From assembly GCA_003263775.1 (NCBI GenBank), contig JYJJ01000079.1, positions 496,001-560,000 on the forward strand: a stretch of 64,000 bases of DNA, given 5' to 3'. The notes beneath the pieces were generated by a model that did no database searches, had not been told where the DNA came from, and saw only the letters and a list, made by a program, of their open reading frames with translations. Shown piece by piece: positions 1 through 7,549 of the stretch (position 1 is its first letter; every line of letters starts with the position of its first letter). Origin of the DNA: Vibrio maritimus (lineage in GTDB: Bacteria; Pseudomonadota; Gammaproteobacteria; Enterobacterales; Vibrionaceae). Made by a program: the position numbers and the translations under genes.

Positions 1-174
1 AAACGTCCATGCTGAAAATTGCGTCATGAAGGCGGTTGCACCAACCATCCACCACAACATCTTACCGCCCCCACGAAAGTAATCACTGGTTGACGTTGTG
101 AACTTACGGAACATCCATCCAATGGCTACTAAAAAGAAGAAGTAGGCAAGAACAACGAGAGTATCAATAGTCAT
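1..174 (-). CDS. Sodium:solute symporter family protein, N-terminal fragment (cut by window edge)
   Basis: The reading frame starts at the ATG at 174 and runs off the left edge after 58 codons. The visible protein starts MTIDTLVVLAYFFFLVAIGW, a first membrane helix, followed by TTSTSDYFRGGGKMLWW and MVGATAFMTQFSAWTF. This is the usual N-terminus of SSS-family transporters (SDYFRGGG plus a second helix with a conserved SAWTF segment). Next to kdgA, kdgK and kdgF, it most likely imports unsaturated uronate monomers (DEH) or short oligoalginates with sodium, like the ToaA-type symporters of alginate-degrading vibrios. The substrate is inferred from context. Its upstream region carries a copy of the operator word found across this alginate cluster (235-252). 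Confidence 0.82.
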   Translation of the reverse strand, partial: MTIDTLVVLAYFFFLVAIGWMFRKFTTSTSDYFRGGGKMLWWMVGATAFMTQFSAWTF

Positions 175-234
175 TTTTTCAGCCTTTATTAAGGTTATCA
201 TTCACTGCAGATAGATTACTCTTTCATACGCCTT

Positions 235-252
235 ATTTGTACTACAATATGC
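235..252 (+). promoter_or_regulatory. Putative GntR/FadR-family operator, symporter promoter
   Basis: The sequence TTTGTACTACAATATGC closely matches TTTGTAATACAATATAC in front of kdgF (2531-2547), with only two differences. It lies about 60 bases upstream of the symporter start. It is one of seven copies I find in promoters of this alginate cluster. Binding by the regulator at 5204-5920 is inferred. Confidence 0.5.
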
Positions 253-433
253 CCAATGTGTGATCTAAAACAAAGGTTTTTAACCGCCCTGAAAAGCCCT
301 GCATATCCACAAAAACCCTTTACCAGTCAAACAAGCACCGAGTAATAGCACATCTTTAAAAACAAGAATAAATAATACAAAAACTTAAGCCAATTGTAAG
401 TAAATGATGCTTAAGCCTAGTTACAATGCGCCT

Positions 434-469
434 AAAAAACAAAAAGCGAGCTAACATAGCTCGCTTTTA
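434..469 (-). terminator. Rho-independent terminator after kdgA
   Basis: Read leftward, AAAAGCGAGCTA and TAGCTCGCTTTT pair around a short loop and are followed by a T-rich tract (TTTTTGTTTTTT). It lies just past the kdgA stop and should end the kdgF-kdgK-kdgA transcript. Confidence 0.8.
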
Positions 470-487
470 CTAAGAGACTCAATCTAC

Positions 488-1111
488 TCAATTTACGTGT
501 TGTACAGCAGCCTTAACTAAGGCACCCAACTCATCCCACTTACCTTCATCCATCAGTTTGGTTGGTACCATCCAAGTGCCGCCACACGCGAGGACAGATG
601 AAATTGATAGGTAGTCATCAACATTGTTCAAACTAACTCCTCCGGTTGGCATGAAGTTTACTGGGTAAACTGCTGACAACGCTTTAAGCATGCCAACACC
701 GCCAGAAGGCTCAGCTGGGAAGAACTTCAATGTACGCAGACCCATTTCCATCGCTTGCTCGACCAGACTTGGGTTGTTCACACCAGGAACAATCGCTACA
801 CCTTTGTCAATACAGTACTGAACCGTGCGAGGATTGAACCCTGGGCTTACAATAAAATCAACACCAGCTTCAATTGATGCATCTACCTGCTCATTAGTAA
901 GTACCGTACCTGAACCAATCAGCATCTCAGGGAATGCTTCACGCATTGCTTTGATCGCGTCAATTGCACATTCAGTACGTAGCGTGATCTCAGCACACGG
1001 CATACCATTTTCTACTAACGCTCGACCAAGTGGAATCGCGTGGTCTACTTTATTGATCGCGATAACAGGAATGACTTTTAAGCTTGCTAGTTTTTCGTTT
1101 AACGTTGTCAT
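488..1111 (-). CDS. kdgA: 2-keto-3-deoxy-6-phosphogluconate (KDPG) aldolase
   Basis: A cytoplasmic class I aldolase of 207 residues, the full length of the Eda/KdgA family. It cleaves KDPG to pyruvate and glyceraldehyde-3-phosphate, the last step of alginate uronate catabolism. Visible family features are the EITLRT strand (residues 41-46, with the catalytic Glu and phosphate-binding Arg), GSGTV (67-71), PGVNNPS and LKFFPAE, in which Lys129 is the expected Schiff-base lysine. It is the last gene of a leftward operon kdgF-kdgK-kdgA, 53 bases after kdgK, and is followed by a terminator. A second general eda gene may exist elsewhere in the genome, so this copy is probably the alginate-dedicated one. 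Confidence 0.95.
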   Translation of the reverse strand: MTTLNEKLASLKVIPVIAINKVDHAIPLGRALVENGMPCAEITLRTECAIDAIKAMREAFPEMLIGSGTVLTNEQVDASIEAGVDFIVSPGFNPRTVQYCIDKGVAIVPGVNNPSLVEQAMEMGLRTLKFFPAEPSGGVGMLKALSAVYPVNFMPTGGVSLNNVDDYLSISSVLACGGTWMVPTKLMDEGKWDELGALVKAAVQHVN

Positions 1112-1164
1112 ATTTTCTAAACTCGTTTTCTAGAAAAGCTCGCTATAATGCGAGCCTTTGGGGT

Positions 1165-2097
1165 TTATAGGGTTAGGTCGGGCATCTCAGACAAAGGAAT
1201 AATGGCACCTTTGTGCTGAATCACCTGCCCTGCCATGCAGTGACCACTATACGCAGACTGCTGTGCGTTGCCGCCGGTTAAGCGTTTTGCGAGAAAACCA
1301 GCACTAAATGAATCGCCAGCGGCTGTCGTATCTACAACGTTGGAAACTGGATTAGAGGCGACGTACTCACGGTTTTGACCGTCAACGACCAAGCAATCGT
1401 CAGCACCACGTTTAATGATGATCTCTTTCACGCCAAGCTCTGAAGTACGGTTGATACAATCATCTAACTGCGTATCACCGTAAAGAGCTTGCTCATCATC
1501 AAACGTTAACATCGCGATATCAGTCATAGATAACACTTTCCCGTACCAATGCATCGCTTCTTGCTGATCGGTCCAAAGTTTTGGACGGAAGTTGTTGTCA
1601 AAATAGACTTGACCACCACGTGCTTTGAACAAAGTTAAAAATTCAATCAGTTTCTCGCGACCAGTCGGTGTCAAAATAGCCAACGTAATGCCACTTAAAT
1701 ACAACGCATCGTATCCAAGTAAGCTCTCAACTAGCTCCCCTGATTCAGGTTGCTCGAAGAGGAACTTTGCAGCAGCTTCGTTTCTCCAATAGTGGAAGTA
1801 GCGTTCACCTGTTTCATCGGTCTCTATGTAGTAGATGCCAGGATTCTTATCTTTAACTTGAAGGACGTTCGAAGTGTCGATACCTTCCTTCTGCCAAATA
1901 TTGAGCATTTCGCTGCTGAACTCATCGTAGCCTAACGCAGTCACATAACTCACATTCACATCATGTGCTCTAGTGAGTCTAGATAAGTATAAAGCGGTGT
2001 TTAGAGTATCACCGCCAAATGCTTGTTGGAGCTGGCCGTTTTTCTTTTGCAGCTCAACCATACATTCGCCAATGATTGCAATATTGATATTTTTCAT
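1165..2097 (-). CDS. kdgK: 2-keto-3-deoxygluconate kinase
   Basis: A PfkB/ribokinase-family sugar kinase of 310 residues that phosphorylates 2-keto-3-deoxygluconate to KDPG with ATP. Family marks are the substrate-binding GGDTLNTALYLSRL segment near residues 28-41 and the C-terminal DTTAAGDSFSAGF motif, whose Asp near residue 262 is the catalytic base and whose AAGD forms the anion hole. The start is supported by AAGGTAAC about seven bases upstream. It lies between kdgF (34 bases upstream) and kdgA in one leftward operon. It takes the DehR product in the alginate pathway, or the same intermediate from pectin. Confidence 0.95.
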   Translation of the reverse strand: MKNINIAIIGECMVELQKKNGQLQQAFGGDTLNTALYLSRLTRAHDVNVSYVTALGYDEFSSEMLNIWQKEGIDTSNVLQVKDKNPGIYYIETDETGERYFHYWRNEAAAKFLFEQPESGELVESLLGYDALYLSGITLAILTPTGREKLIEFLTLFKARGGQVYFDNNFRPKLWTDQQEAMHWYGKVLSMTDIAMLTFDDEQALYGDTQLDDCINRTSELGVKEIIIKRGADDCLVVDGQNREYVASNPVSNVVDTTAAGDSFSAGFLAKRLTGGNAQQSAYSGHCMAGQVIQHKGAIIPLSEMPDLTL

Positions 2098-2130
2098 GCT
2101 GTTACCTTAGCAACACAGATTGCTTAGTGA

Positions 2131-2466
2131 TTACTTCAAAAAGTCTTCGCGAGCAGGGTTAAAGATATCTAGCAGAATGCTGTCCTGCTCAAGAGCAACC
2201 GCACCATGCATCGCCAACTTACGTGCAAAATAAGCATCACCTTCTTTCAGCACTTGCTTTTCGCCATCAATTTCAGCTTCAAAACTGCCACGGACAACAT
2301 AGCCGATCTGGTCATGGATTTCGTGAGTGTGAGGATGACCAATTGCGCCTTCATCAAAACACAAGTGAACAGCCATCAAGTCGTCGGTGTATGCAACAAT
2401 TTTGCGCTTGATTCCATCTCCTAGATCTTCCCAAGGGTGCTCGTCGTTTTTAAAGAAAGGATTCAT
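2131..2466 (-). CDS. kdgF: KdgF: unsaturated monouronate linearising cupin
   Basis: A small cytoplasmic cupin, 111 residues from the start chosen here. KdgF proteins convert the cyclic 4,5-unsaturated monouronates released from alginate or pectin into linear ketonised forms (DEH/DKI). The metal site is visible: His46 and His48 in GHPHTHEIHDQ, Gln53, and His87 in KLAMHG. An upstream in-frame start would add eight residues, but GGAGAATCAAC lies directly before the ATG at 2466, so the shorter form is preferred. It is the first gene of the kdgF-kdgK-kdgA operon and is divergent from the PL17 lyase that makes its substrate. An operator-like word lies in its promoter. Confidence 0.93.
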   Translation of the reverse strand: MNPFFKNDEHPWEDLGDGIKRKIVAYTDDLMAVHLCFDEGAIGHPHTHEIHDQIGYVVRGSFEAEIDGEKQVLKEGDAYFARKLAMHGAVALEQDSILLDIFNPAREDFLK

Positions 2467-2530
2467 GTTGATTCTCCAATTAAGGTTCACTCTAACTCGT
2501 AACTGTCATTTACTATAACGCAAAAACCAA

Positions 2531-2547
2531 TTTGTAATACAATATAC
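2531..2547 (+). promoter_or_regulatory. Putative GntR/FadR-family operator, kdgF side
   Basis: TTTGTAATACAATATAC, about 65 bases upstream of the kdgF start. It is the best-formed member of a set of seven similar words in this cluster. Confidence 0.6.
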
Positions 2548-2720
2548 GTATATTAATGTGATCCAAATCAACATAAGAATGGCATAATTTGCCACTTCCC
2601 ACCTAAAGCACTTGCTATAAAGTTTACTTGAAAATTTGTAATAAGCATTTAAAACATGAACTTATCAAAACATTCGTGACATTGGTCATCATTCTATCGA
2701 CTTCAACTATGATTTAACAT

Positions 2721-2737
2721 GATATTGTATTACTATT
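2721..2737 (-). promoter_or_regulatory. Putative GntR/FadR-family operator, PL17 side
   Basis: On the minus strand this reads AATAGTAATACAATATC and shares the AGTAATACAATA core with the regulator's own promoter. It lies about 120 bases upstream of the PL17 start. Confidence 0.58.
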
Positions 2738-2855
2738 CATTCCAGAATCTAAATACTGGAAAAGACTCGCAGCGCTTACTGTGGGGTTTTGCTCCAAACA
2801 AATCACAGGATTGGTCACAGCGCTTGTTTCACCAATCCATCTAGGAGATACAATA

Positions 2856-5006
2856 ATGAGCTATCAACCTCTTTTGATGAACTTTGAAGAAGCCGCTGAG
2901 CTTCGTAAAGCTTTAGGCACGGATAGTCTTATAGGGAAAGCACTGGCGCGCGATATTAAGCAGACAGATGCGTATATGGCAGAAGTGGGGATTGAGGTTC
3001 CTGGTCACGGTGAAGGTGGTGGTTACGAACACAACCGTCACAAGCAGAACTACATCCATATTGATTTAGCAGGTCGCTTGTTTTTGATTACGGAAGAGCA
3101 AAAGTACCGCGACTACATTGTTGAAATGCTAACCGCTTACGCCAAGGTATATCCAACTCTAGAAAGCAACACCAGCAAGGATACTAACCCTCCGGGTAAG
3201 ATCTTCCACCAGACGCTTAACGAAAACATGTGGATGCTATACGCCTCATGTTCGTATTCTTGTATCTACCACACGCTAAATGAAGAACAAAAAGCCCTCA
3301 TCGAAAACGATCTATTTAAGCAAATGATCGATCTTTTCGTTGTTACCTATGGTCACGACTTCGATATTGTTCACAACCATGGCCTTTGGGCAGTTGCTGC
3401 TGTTGGTATCTGTGGTTACGCGATCAACGACCAAGAATCTGTTGATAAAGCTCTATACGGTTTGAAACTCGACAAAGTAAGTGGCGGATTTCTTGCTCAG
3501 TTAGATCAGCTATTCTCTCCTGATGGATACTACATGGAAGGTCCGTACTACCACCGTTTCTCATTACGACCAATCTACCTGTTTGCAGAAGCTATTGAGC
3601 GTCGCCAACCTGAGTTAGCTATCTACCAATTTAACGACTCTGTTATCAAGACGACCTCTTACGCTGTATTCAAAACTGCGTTCCCTGATGGTTCCCTACC
3701 CGCTTGTAACGATTCATCGAAGACCATATCAATCAACGATGAAGGTGTGGTTATGGCAACAAGTGTTTGCTTCCATCGCTATGAAAAAGCAGAGACCTTG
3801 CTTGCTATGGCAAACCACCAGCAAAACGTTTGGGTACACTCGTCTGGTCTAACTCTATCTAATGCTGTGGAAGCATCAGACGAGATCAAGCCATTCAACT
3901 GGGGTAGCTTATACCTAACAGATGGTCCTCAAGGCGAAAAAGGTGGTCTAGGTATTCTTCGTCACCGTGATAACCAAGACGACGATACCATGGCACTGAT
4001 TTGGTTTGGTCAACACGGCTCTGATCACCAATATCACTCAGCGCTTGACCACGGTCATTACGATGGACTTCACCTGAGCGTATTTAACCGAGGCCACGAA
4101 GTTCTACACGACTACGGCTATGGCCGCTGGGTAAACGTAGAACCAAAATTTGGTGGACGCTACATCCCAGAGAACAAGTCATACTGTAAGCAAACGGTCG
4201 CTCACAACACTGTTACGGTTGATCAGAAGACGCAGAATAACTTTGACACGGCGCTTGCTGAGTCTAAATTTGGTGAGAAGCACTTCTTTGATATTACAAA
4301 GGACAAGCTTCAAGGTATGAGTGGCCGCATTTCCGGTTACTACAACGGCGTAGACATGCAGCGCAGCATCCTGCTTGCTGAATTGCCAGAGTTTGAAAAA
4401 CCACTGGTTGTCGACGTATACCGAATCCAGTCTGAGACAGAGCATCAGTACGATCTTCCTGTGCATTACTCTGGCCAAATCATTCGTACTGATTTCGACT
4501 ATCAAACAGAATCAACCTTGAAGCCACTTGGTGAGTCTGACGGTTACCAGCATCTTTGGAAAATCGGCTCTGGCCGCGTTAAAGGCAGTTCGCTTGTTAG
4601 CTGGTTGGTCAATAACAGTTACTATTCACTCGTGACAAGTGCCAATAAAGACAGTGAAGTTATCTTTGCTCGTCTAGGCGCTAATGACCCTGATTTCAAT
4701 CTACGCAGTGAACCTGCAATGATCATGCGCCAAACTGGCAAAAATCATGTATTCGCGTCCGTTCTAGAGACTCACGGTTACTTCAATGAGGAATTTGAAC
4801 AATCAGTGAATGCTCGTGGCTTAGTAGAGTCAGTGAACGTTGTTGGTAACAATGACGTTGCTACCGTTATTCAAATTAACATGACGACAGGCAAAACATA
4901 CTGCTTTGCTATTAGCAACCTGTCGGAAGATGAGCAGCAAGGTCCGCACAGCGTTGAATTTGTCGGTCAAACGTTCTCATGGGAAGGTTCATTTGGCTTA
5001 GTTTAA
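2856..5006 (+). CDS. PL17 oligoalginate lyase (exo-type)
   Basis: A 716-residue polysaccharide lyase of family 17 that releases unsaturated monouronate from the ends of alginate oligomers. No signal peptide is visible, so it should act in the cytoplasm on imported oligomers. It has the alpha/alpha-toroid plus heparinase II/III-like beta-sandwich layout. Candidate catalytic residues are Asn174-His175 in HNHGLW and Tyr231/Tyr232 in GPYYHRFS, and the sandwich domain carries DHGHYDGLHLSVFNRG. The ATG at 2856 is preferred because AGGAGATACAATA precedes it; an upstream in-frame start would add 25 unlikely residues. The gene is divergent from kdgF, whose product processes the released monomer, and ends before a strong terminator. 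Confidence 0.93.
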   Translation: MSYQPLLMNFEEAAELRKALGTDSLIGKALARDIKQTDAYMAEVGIEVPGHGEGGGYEHNRHKQNYIHIDLAGRLFLITEEQKYRDYIVEMLTAYAKVYPTLESNTSKDTNPPGKIFHQTLNENMWMLYASCSYSCIYHTLNEEQKALIENDLFKQMIDLFVVTYGHDFDIVHNHGLWAVAAVGICGYAINDQESVDKALYGLKLDKVSGGFLAQLDQLFSPDGYYMEGPYYHRFSLRPIYLFAEAIERRQPELAIYQFNDSVIKTTSYAVFKTAFPDGSLPACNDSSKTISINDEGVVMATSVCFHRYEKAETLLAMANHQQNVWVHSSGLTLSNAVEASDEIKPFNWGSLYLTDGPQGEKGGLGILRHRDNQDDDTMALIWFGQHGSDHQYHSALDHGHYDGLHLSVFNRGHEVLHDYGYGRWVNVEPKFGGRYIPENKSYCKQTVAHNTVTVDQKTQNNFDTALAESKFGEKHFFDITKDKLQGMSGRISGYYNGVDMQRSILLAELPEFEKPLVVDVYRIQSETEHQYDLPVHYSGQIIRTDFDYQTESTLKPLGESDGYQHLWKIGSGRVKGSSLVSWLVNNSYYSLVTSANKDSEVIFARLGANDPDFNLRSEPAMIMRQTGKNHVFASVLETHGYFNEEFEQSVNARGLVESVNVVGNNDVATVIQINMTTGKTYCFAISNLSEDEQQGPHSVEFVGQTFSWEGSFGLV

Positions 5007-5015
5007 GTGCCGTAG

Positions 5016-5057
5016 TTTAATGGACATGTTTTAATGGACATGCTTCAAAGGACATAG
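5016..5057 (+). repeat. Short 14-base tandem repeat after PL17 gene
   Basis: TTTAATGGACATG occurs at 5016-5028 and 5030-5042, with a degenerate third unit (CTTCAAAGGACATAG) behind. It lies between the lyase stop codon and its terminator. No function is evident. Confidence 0.5.
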
Positions 5058-5111
5058 TTTCGTTGGATGCCGACAAAACATCGGCTTCCAGTTTACAGCA
5101 CTAAATAACGC

Positions 5112-5145
5112 AATAGGCCTCAACAAAGTTGAGGCCTATTTTTTC
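5112..5145 (+). terminator. Rho-independent terminator after PL17 lyase
   Basis: AATAGGCCTCAAC and GTTGAGGCCTATT form a perfect 13-base stem around AAA, followed by TTTTTTCTTC. It ends the PL17 transcript. Confidence 0.9.
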
Positions 5146-5203
5146 TTCTAGTTGTTCACGGTGCTGACGGAAGTAAGGTTACATCAATCGCCTAGGACAT
5201 TGG

Positions 5204-5920
5204 TTAGCCATTAGCAACCTTCGACAATCTCTGGTTCTCGTCATTCAACAAATACATCGATGCGTTACGAGCATCGTCTGCCCTACCCGACATTATCGCT
5301 TCATATATTGCTCTGTGTTCGTCTAGGCAGAAGCGTCCACCCTCTGCGGATTCATCCAGAAACTGCTTAAAGATGGTTTCTAGTATATTGCCAAATGGTA
5401 CGTAGAATTGATTACCGGTGGCGAAAAAGATCGTTTGATGGAATAGATGGTCGTTGATGGTCCACTCTTGCTGGTCGTTCGCTTCCGCGGCAAGTGTCAT
5501 CTTTTGAAAAATTAGAGATAGAGATTTGCGCTGCTCCACTGTTGCGTGTTTCGCGCATAATGCACAAGCTTCAGGCTCTATCGCTTTTCGTAAGCCAAGA
5601 AATTGAGATAGAAACAGTTTGGTATCTTCAAGGTCTTGAATCCAATGAAGCAATTGAGGATCAAGAAAATGCCACTCTGTCCTGGGTAGAACGGCCGTGC
5701 CTATCTTAGGACGTGATGCAATCAACCCCTTTGCCGAGAGTAACTTTGTAGACTCCCTTAACGCGGTACGACTCACACCGAAAGATTCACACAGTGACAC
5801 CTCGTTCGGTAGTTTTTCACCTTCGATTAGCTTTCCAGACAGTATTTGTCGAGCAATCTGCCTGGCAACGTGAACATGAATCTTACGACTTGCATCTTCT
5901 ACAAGTGAAAAAGTAGCCAT
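5204..5920 (-). CDS. GntR-family (FadR subfamily) regulator, likely of the alginate cluster
   Basis: A 238-residue regulator with an N-terminal winged helix (GEKLPNEVSLCESFGVSRTA followed by LRES, then KGLIASRPKIGTAV) and a C-terminal all-helical FCD domain. The FCD domain has the usual ligand/metal-site pattern (RKAIEPEACALCA, NDHLFHQTIF, DEHRAIYEAI). An upstream in-frame start at 5959 would add 13 residues, but CTGGAGCAATAT directly precedes the ATG at 5920. The gene lies in the middle of the alginate locus and its own promoter carries the operator-like word TAAGTAATACAATAG. I infer an autoregulated repressor of the locus whose effector is a pathway intermediate such as DEH or KDG. The effector is not deducible from sequence. 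Confidence 0.88.
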   Translation of the reverse strand: MATFSLVEDASRKIHVHVARQIARQILSGKLIEGEKLPNEVSLCESFGVSRTALRESTKLLSAKGLIASRPKIGTAVLPRTEWHFLDPQLLHWIQDLEDTKLFLSQFLGLRKAIEPEACALCAKHATVEQRKSLSLIFQKMTLAAEANDQQEWTINDHLFHQTIFFATGNQFYVPFGNILETIFKQFLDESAEGGRFCLDEHRAIYEAIMSGRADDARNASMYLLNDENQRLSKVANG

Positions 5921-5960
5921 ATATTGCTCCAGATTAAAATTAAGATTTGGAAATCTCACA

Positions 5961-5977
5961 TAAGTAATACAATAGTA
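5961..5977 (+). promoter_or_regulatory. Putative autoregulatory operator of the GntR-type regulator
   Basis: TAAGTAATACAATAGTA lies 40 bases upstream of the chosen regulator start. It shares GTAATACAATA with the kdgF and PL17 sites and AATACAATAGTA with the dehR site. Confidence 0.58.
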
Positions 5978-6121
5978 TCAAATTTATTGTTTTAGGACTC
6001 TATAAACTCGTCGACGTTTCTGTCCTCTCATCTGTATTGTGAGCCGTGTCATTCGAAATCACGCGATTGAACAACCACGACGTTAGCAATGAAAGCGTTT
6101 AAAATAGAGTTTGTTTGACTC

Positions 6122-6158
6122 TAAAAAAACACTAAAGGCTCTCATTGCTGAGAGCCTT
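6122..6158 (-). terminator. Rho-independent terminator after kdgM-like porin gene
   Basis: Read leftward, AAGGCTCTCA and TGAGAGCCTT form a stem around a short loop, followed by TAGTGTTTTTTTAG. It lies just past the porin stop codon. Confidence 0.8.
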
Positions 6159-6190
6159 CCAATAAGACTTGGGATGGTCTTTACGGTTCC

Positions 6191-6922
6191 TTAGAAACTG
6201 TAAGTTAAACCGATACGACTACGCAGTTCACGCTGATCGCTAGTAGAGCTCACGTTTACATCGCCAAACTCAACCGATGGAGTCCACTGACCCATTCTCT
6301 TCGCGACTGTCGCATTGAGTTCATAGTTAGTGTCTTTGTTGTTGTATAGGTTGTAACCTTCTGCTTTGTAGTAGTTACCTTCAAAGCCAAAGCGCCAGTC
6401 GTCTAGAGCGTAGTTGATATTCGCTGTGATACGGTGACGGCGTTCATCTTTACTAGCGTTTTGCACCGGCTCATACAGACCATCATCATTGTCATCCACG
6501 TACGATGTTGACGCATTCGTGTGCTTGATATCGTAACGGTAACGAGCACTTAAGCTCAGGCCTTCGATGCTGTCTACTTGATATGTCGCACGAAGCTGAG
6601 GCTTGTAAGTGATACCCGCGCTGCGACCTTCAATAGGCATACCGTAAGTTAGCGTCCAGTTGTCGTTTAGTACGTGGCGGTAGTTTAAACCAAGTTCCCA
6701 ACCGTTGTTTTGAAGGTCTTCCATAAACTTGCCGTTTTGGCCTTTGAACTTAGCTTCAATATCGACAAGGAAGTTGCCGATGTTGTCCGCAAGCTTTACA
6801 CGTGAAGCGTGCTGCTTAGTTTCGTTCTTATACTCATGACGTACGTTAAAAGAAGCTGCAGAAACCGCGGTTGTCGCAAGTAGAGTAGTAACTGCGATGG
6901 TTACTTTAGATAGGTTGTTCAT
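6191..6922 (-). CDS. kdgM: Oligogalacturonate/oligoalginate-specific outer-membrane porin, KdgM family
   Basis: A 243-residue monomeric beta-barrel porin. A signal peptide is clear (MNNLSKVTIAVTTLLATTAVSA, cleavage before ASFNVRHEYKNE). The mature protein begins with the family's FNVRHEYK strand, has alternating aromatic/charged strands, and ends with the outer-membrane signature RIGLTYSF with a terminal Phe. KdgM porins carry acidic oligouronides across the outer membrane. Here, divergent from a secreted PL6 alginate lyase, oligoalginates are the likely cargo. The ATG at 6922 is used rather than an upstream TTG because AGGG lies seven bases before it. The promoter holds a good CRP site and a variant of the cluster operator. 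Confidence 0.9.
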   Translation of the reverse strand: MNNLSKVTIAVTTLLATTAVSAASFNVRHEYKNETKQHASRVKLADNIGNFLVDIEAKFKGQNGKFMEDLQNNGWELGLNYRHVLNDNWTLTYGMPIEGRSAGITYKPQLRATYQVDSIEGLSLSARYRYDIKHTNASTSYVDDNDDGLYEPVQNASKDERRHRITANINYALDDWRFGFEGNYYKAEGYNLYNNKDTNYELNATVAKRMGQWTPSVEFGDVNVSSTSDQRELRSRIGLTYSF

Positions 6923-6989
6923 AATCAAACCCTAATAGTGCTTGTGTTAATGTATGACAATAATATTAAGTACTTTGGCTGGAAATATC

Positions 6990-7005
6990 TGTGATCTACA
7001 TCACC
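6990..7005 (-). promoter_or_regulatory. CRP (cAMP receptor protein) binding site, kdgM promoter
   Basis: TGTGATCTACATCACC fits the TGTGA-N6-TCACA consensus with one mismatch. It is about 70 bases upstream of the kdgM start, suited to class I/II activation of the porin gene when preferred sugars are absent. Confidence 0.7.
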
Positions 7006-7129
7006 AGGACTAAGTGAACTAGCAGCTTTAATCGTGCTCAAAACAACCAAAACACCTGTTAATCACTGATATATAGGGATATTTTAGTAGTTCCACCTAA
7101 AAGACAACAATAATCAAGCTGATTTAAAT

Positions 7130-7148
7130 TTTGTGATGCAATACATAT
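7130..7148 (+). promoter_or_regulatory. Putative GntR/FadR-family operator, kdgM side
   Basis: TTTGTGATGCAATACATAT is a degenerate relative of TTTGTAATACAATATAC. It is weaker than the other sites but in the expected position between kdgM and the PL6 gene. Confidence 0.4.
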
Positions 7149-7423
7149 TATGCTGTCTTCTTTACTTTTTATTTGTAATATTTTATAACTAACATGGCGC
7201 TATTGGCATTTACAAAATCATTAAAAAACACACAATAAACCAACATACAACGGCTTTTGTGCTCATTAAAAAGCGTAGTTCTGCATTCAGTTTAAACGCT
7301 TTCGCCCCTTAGACAGCCTGTATTAGCTAGATATTTTCTGTGCAAAAGACCCACGCTTAAACCTTAACGAGTGACCAGCTTCGACTCCTTTAGTAGCTAA
7401 ATGCGCCGCACATCACGATCTTG

Positions 7424-7440
7424 AGATATTATACTACAAA
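7424..7440 (-). promoter_or_regulatory. Putative GntR/FadR-family operator, PL6 side
   Basis: On the minus strand this reads TTTGTAGTATAATATC, two substitutions from the kdgF-side site. It lies about 110 bases upstream of the PL6 lyase start. Confidence 0.5.
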
Positions 7441-7549
7441 AAACATGGTCAAAAACGATAGTATGAGGTGAGCTCGTTGAAGCGCCCTTCAGCCGAAACA
7501 AGCCCCTCTTTTGCTCGATAACTTCGAAGAACTAAAACCTGAGACTAAT

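Larger units (their letters stand above)
175..487. other. Intergenic region: symporter promoter and kdgA terminator
   Basis: No gene is visible in these 313 bases. The left part is the promoter region of the leftward symporter gene and holds an operator-like word at 235-252. Next to it is TGTGATCTAAAACAAA (about 259-274), which has one good CRP half-site. The right part holds the hairpin terminator of the leftward kdgF-kdgK-kdgA operon. Confidence 0.6.
2467..2855. other. Divergent control region between kdgF and PL17 alginate lyase
   Basis: A 389-base AT-rich region without a gene. It holds two copies of the cluster's operator word, one on each side (2531-2547 and 2721-2737). It also holds a CRP-like element near 2556-2574 (ATGTGATCCAAATCAACAT, one good half-site). 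Both divergent transcripts are therefore probably controlled by the local GntR-type regulator and perhaps by catabolite control. Confidence 0.55.
6923..7549. other. Divergent control region between kdgM and PL6 lyase
   Basis: This is the longest non-coding stretch in the alginate cluster (627 bases), AT-rich, with no credible ORF. It holds a near-consensus CRP site at 6990-7005 and two operator-like words, at 7130-7148 (kdgM side) and 7424-7440 (PL6 side). I see nothing recognisable in about 7160-7420. Confidence 0.55.

Noticed and set aside
7511..7549. Upstream in-frame extension of the PL6 lyase
   Set aside because: It would put 13 residues in front of a perfect signal peptide, which would prevent export. 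The start at 7550 is preferred.
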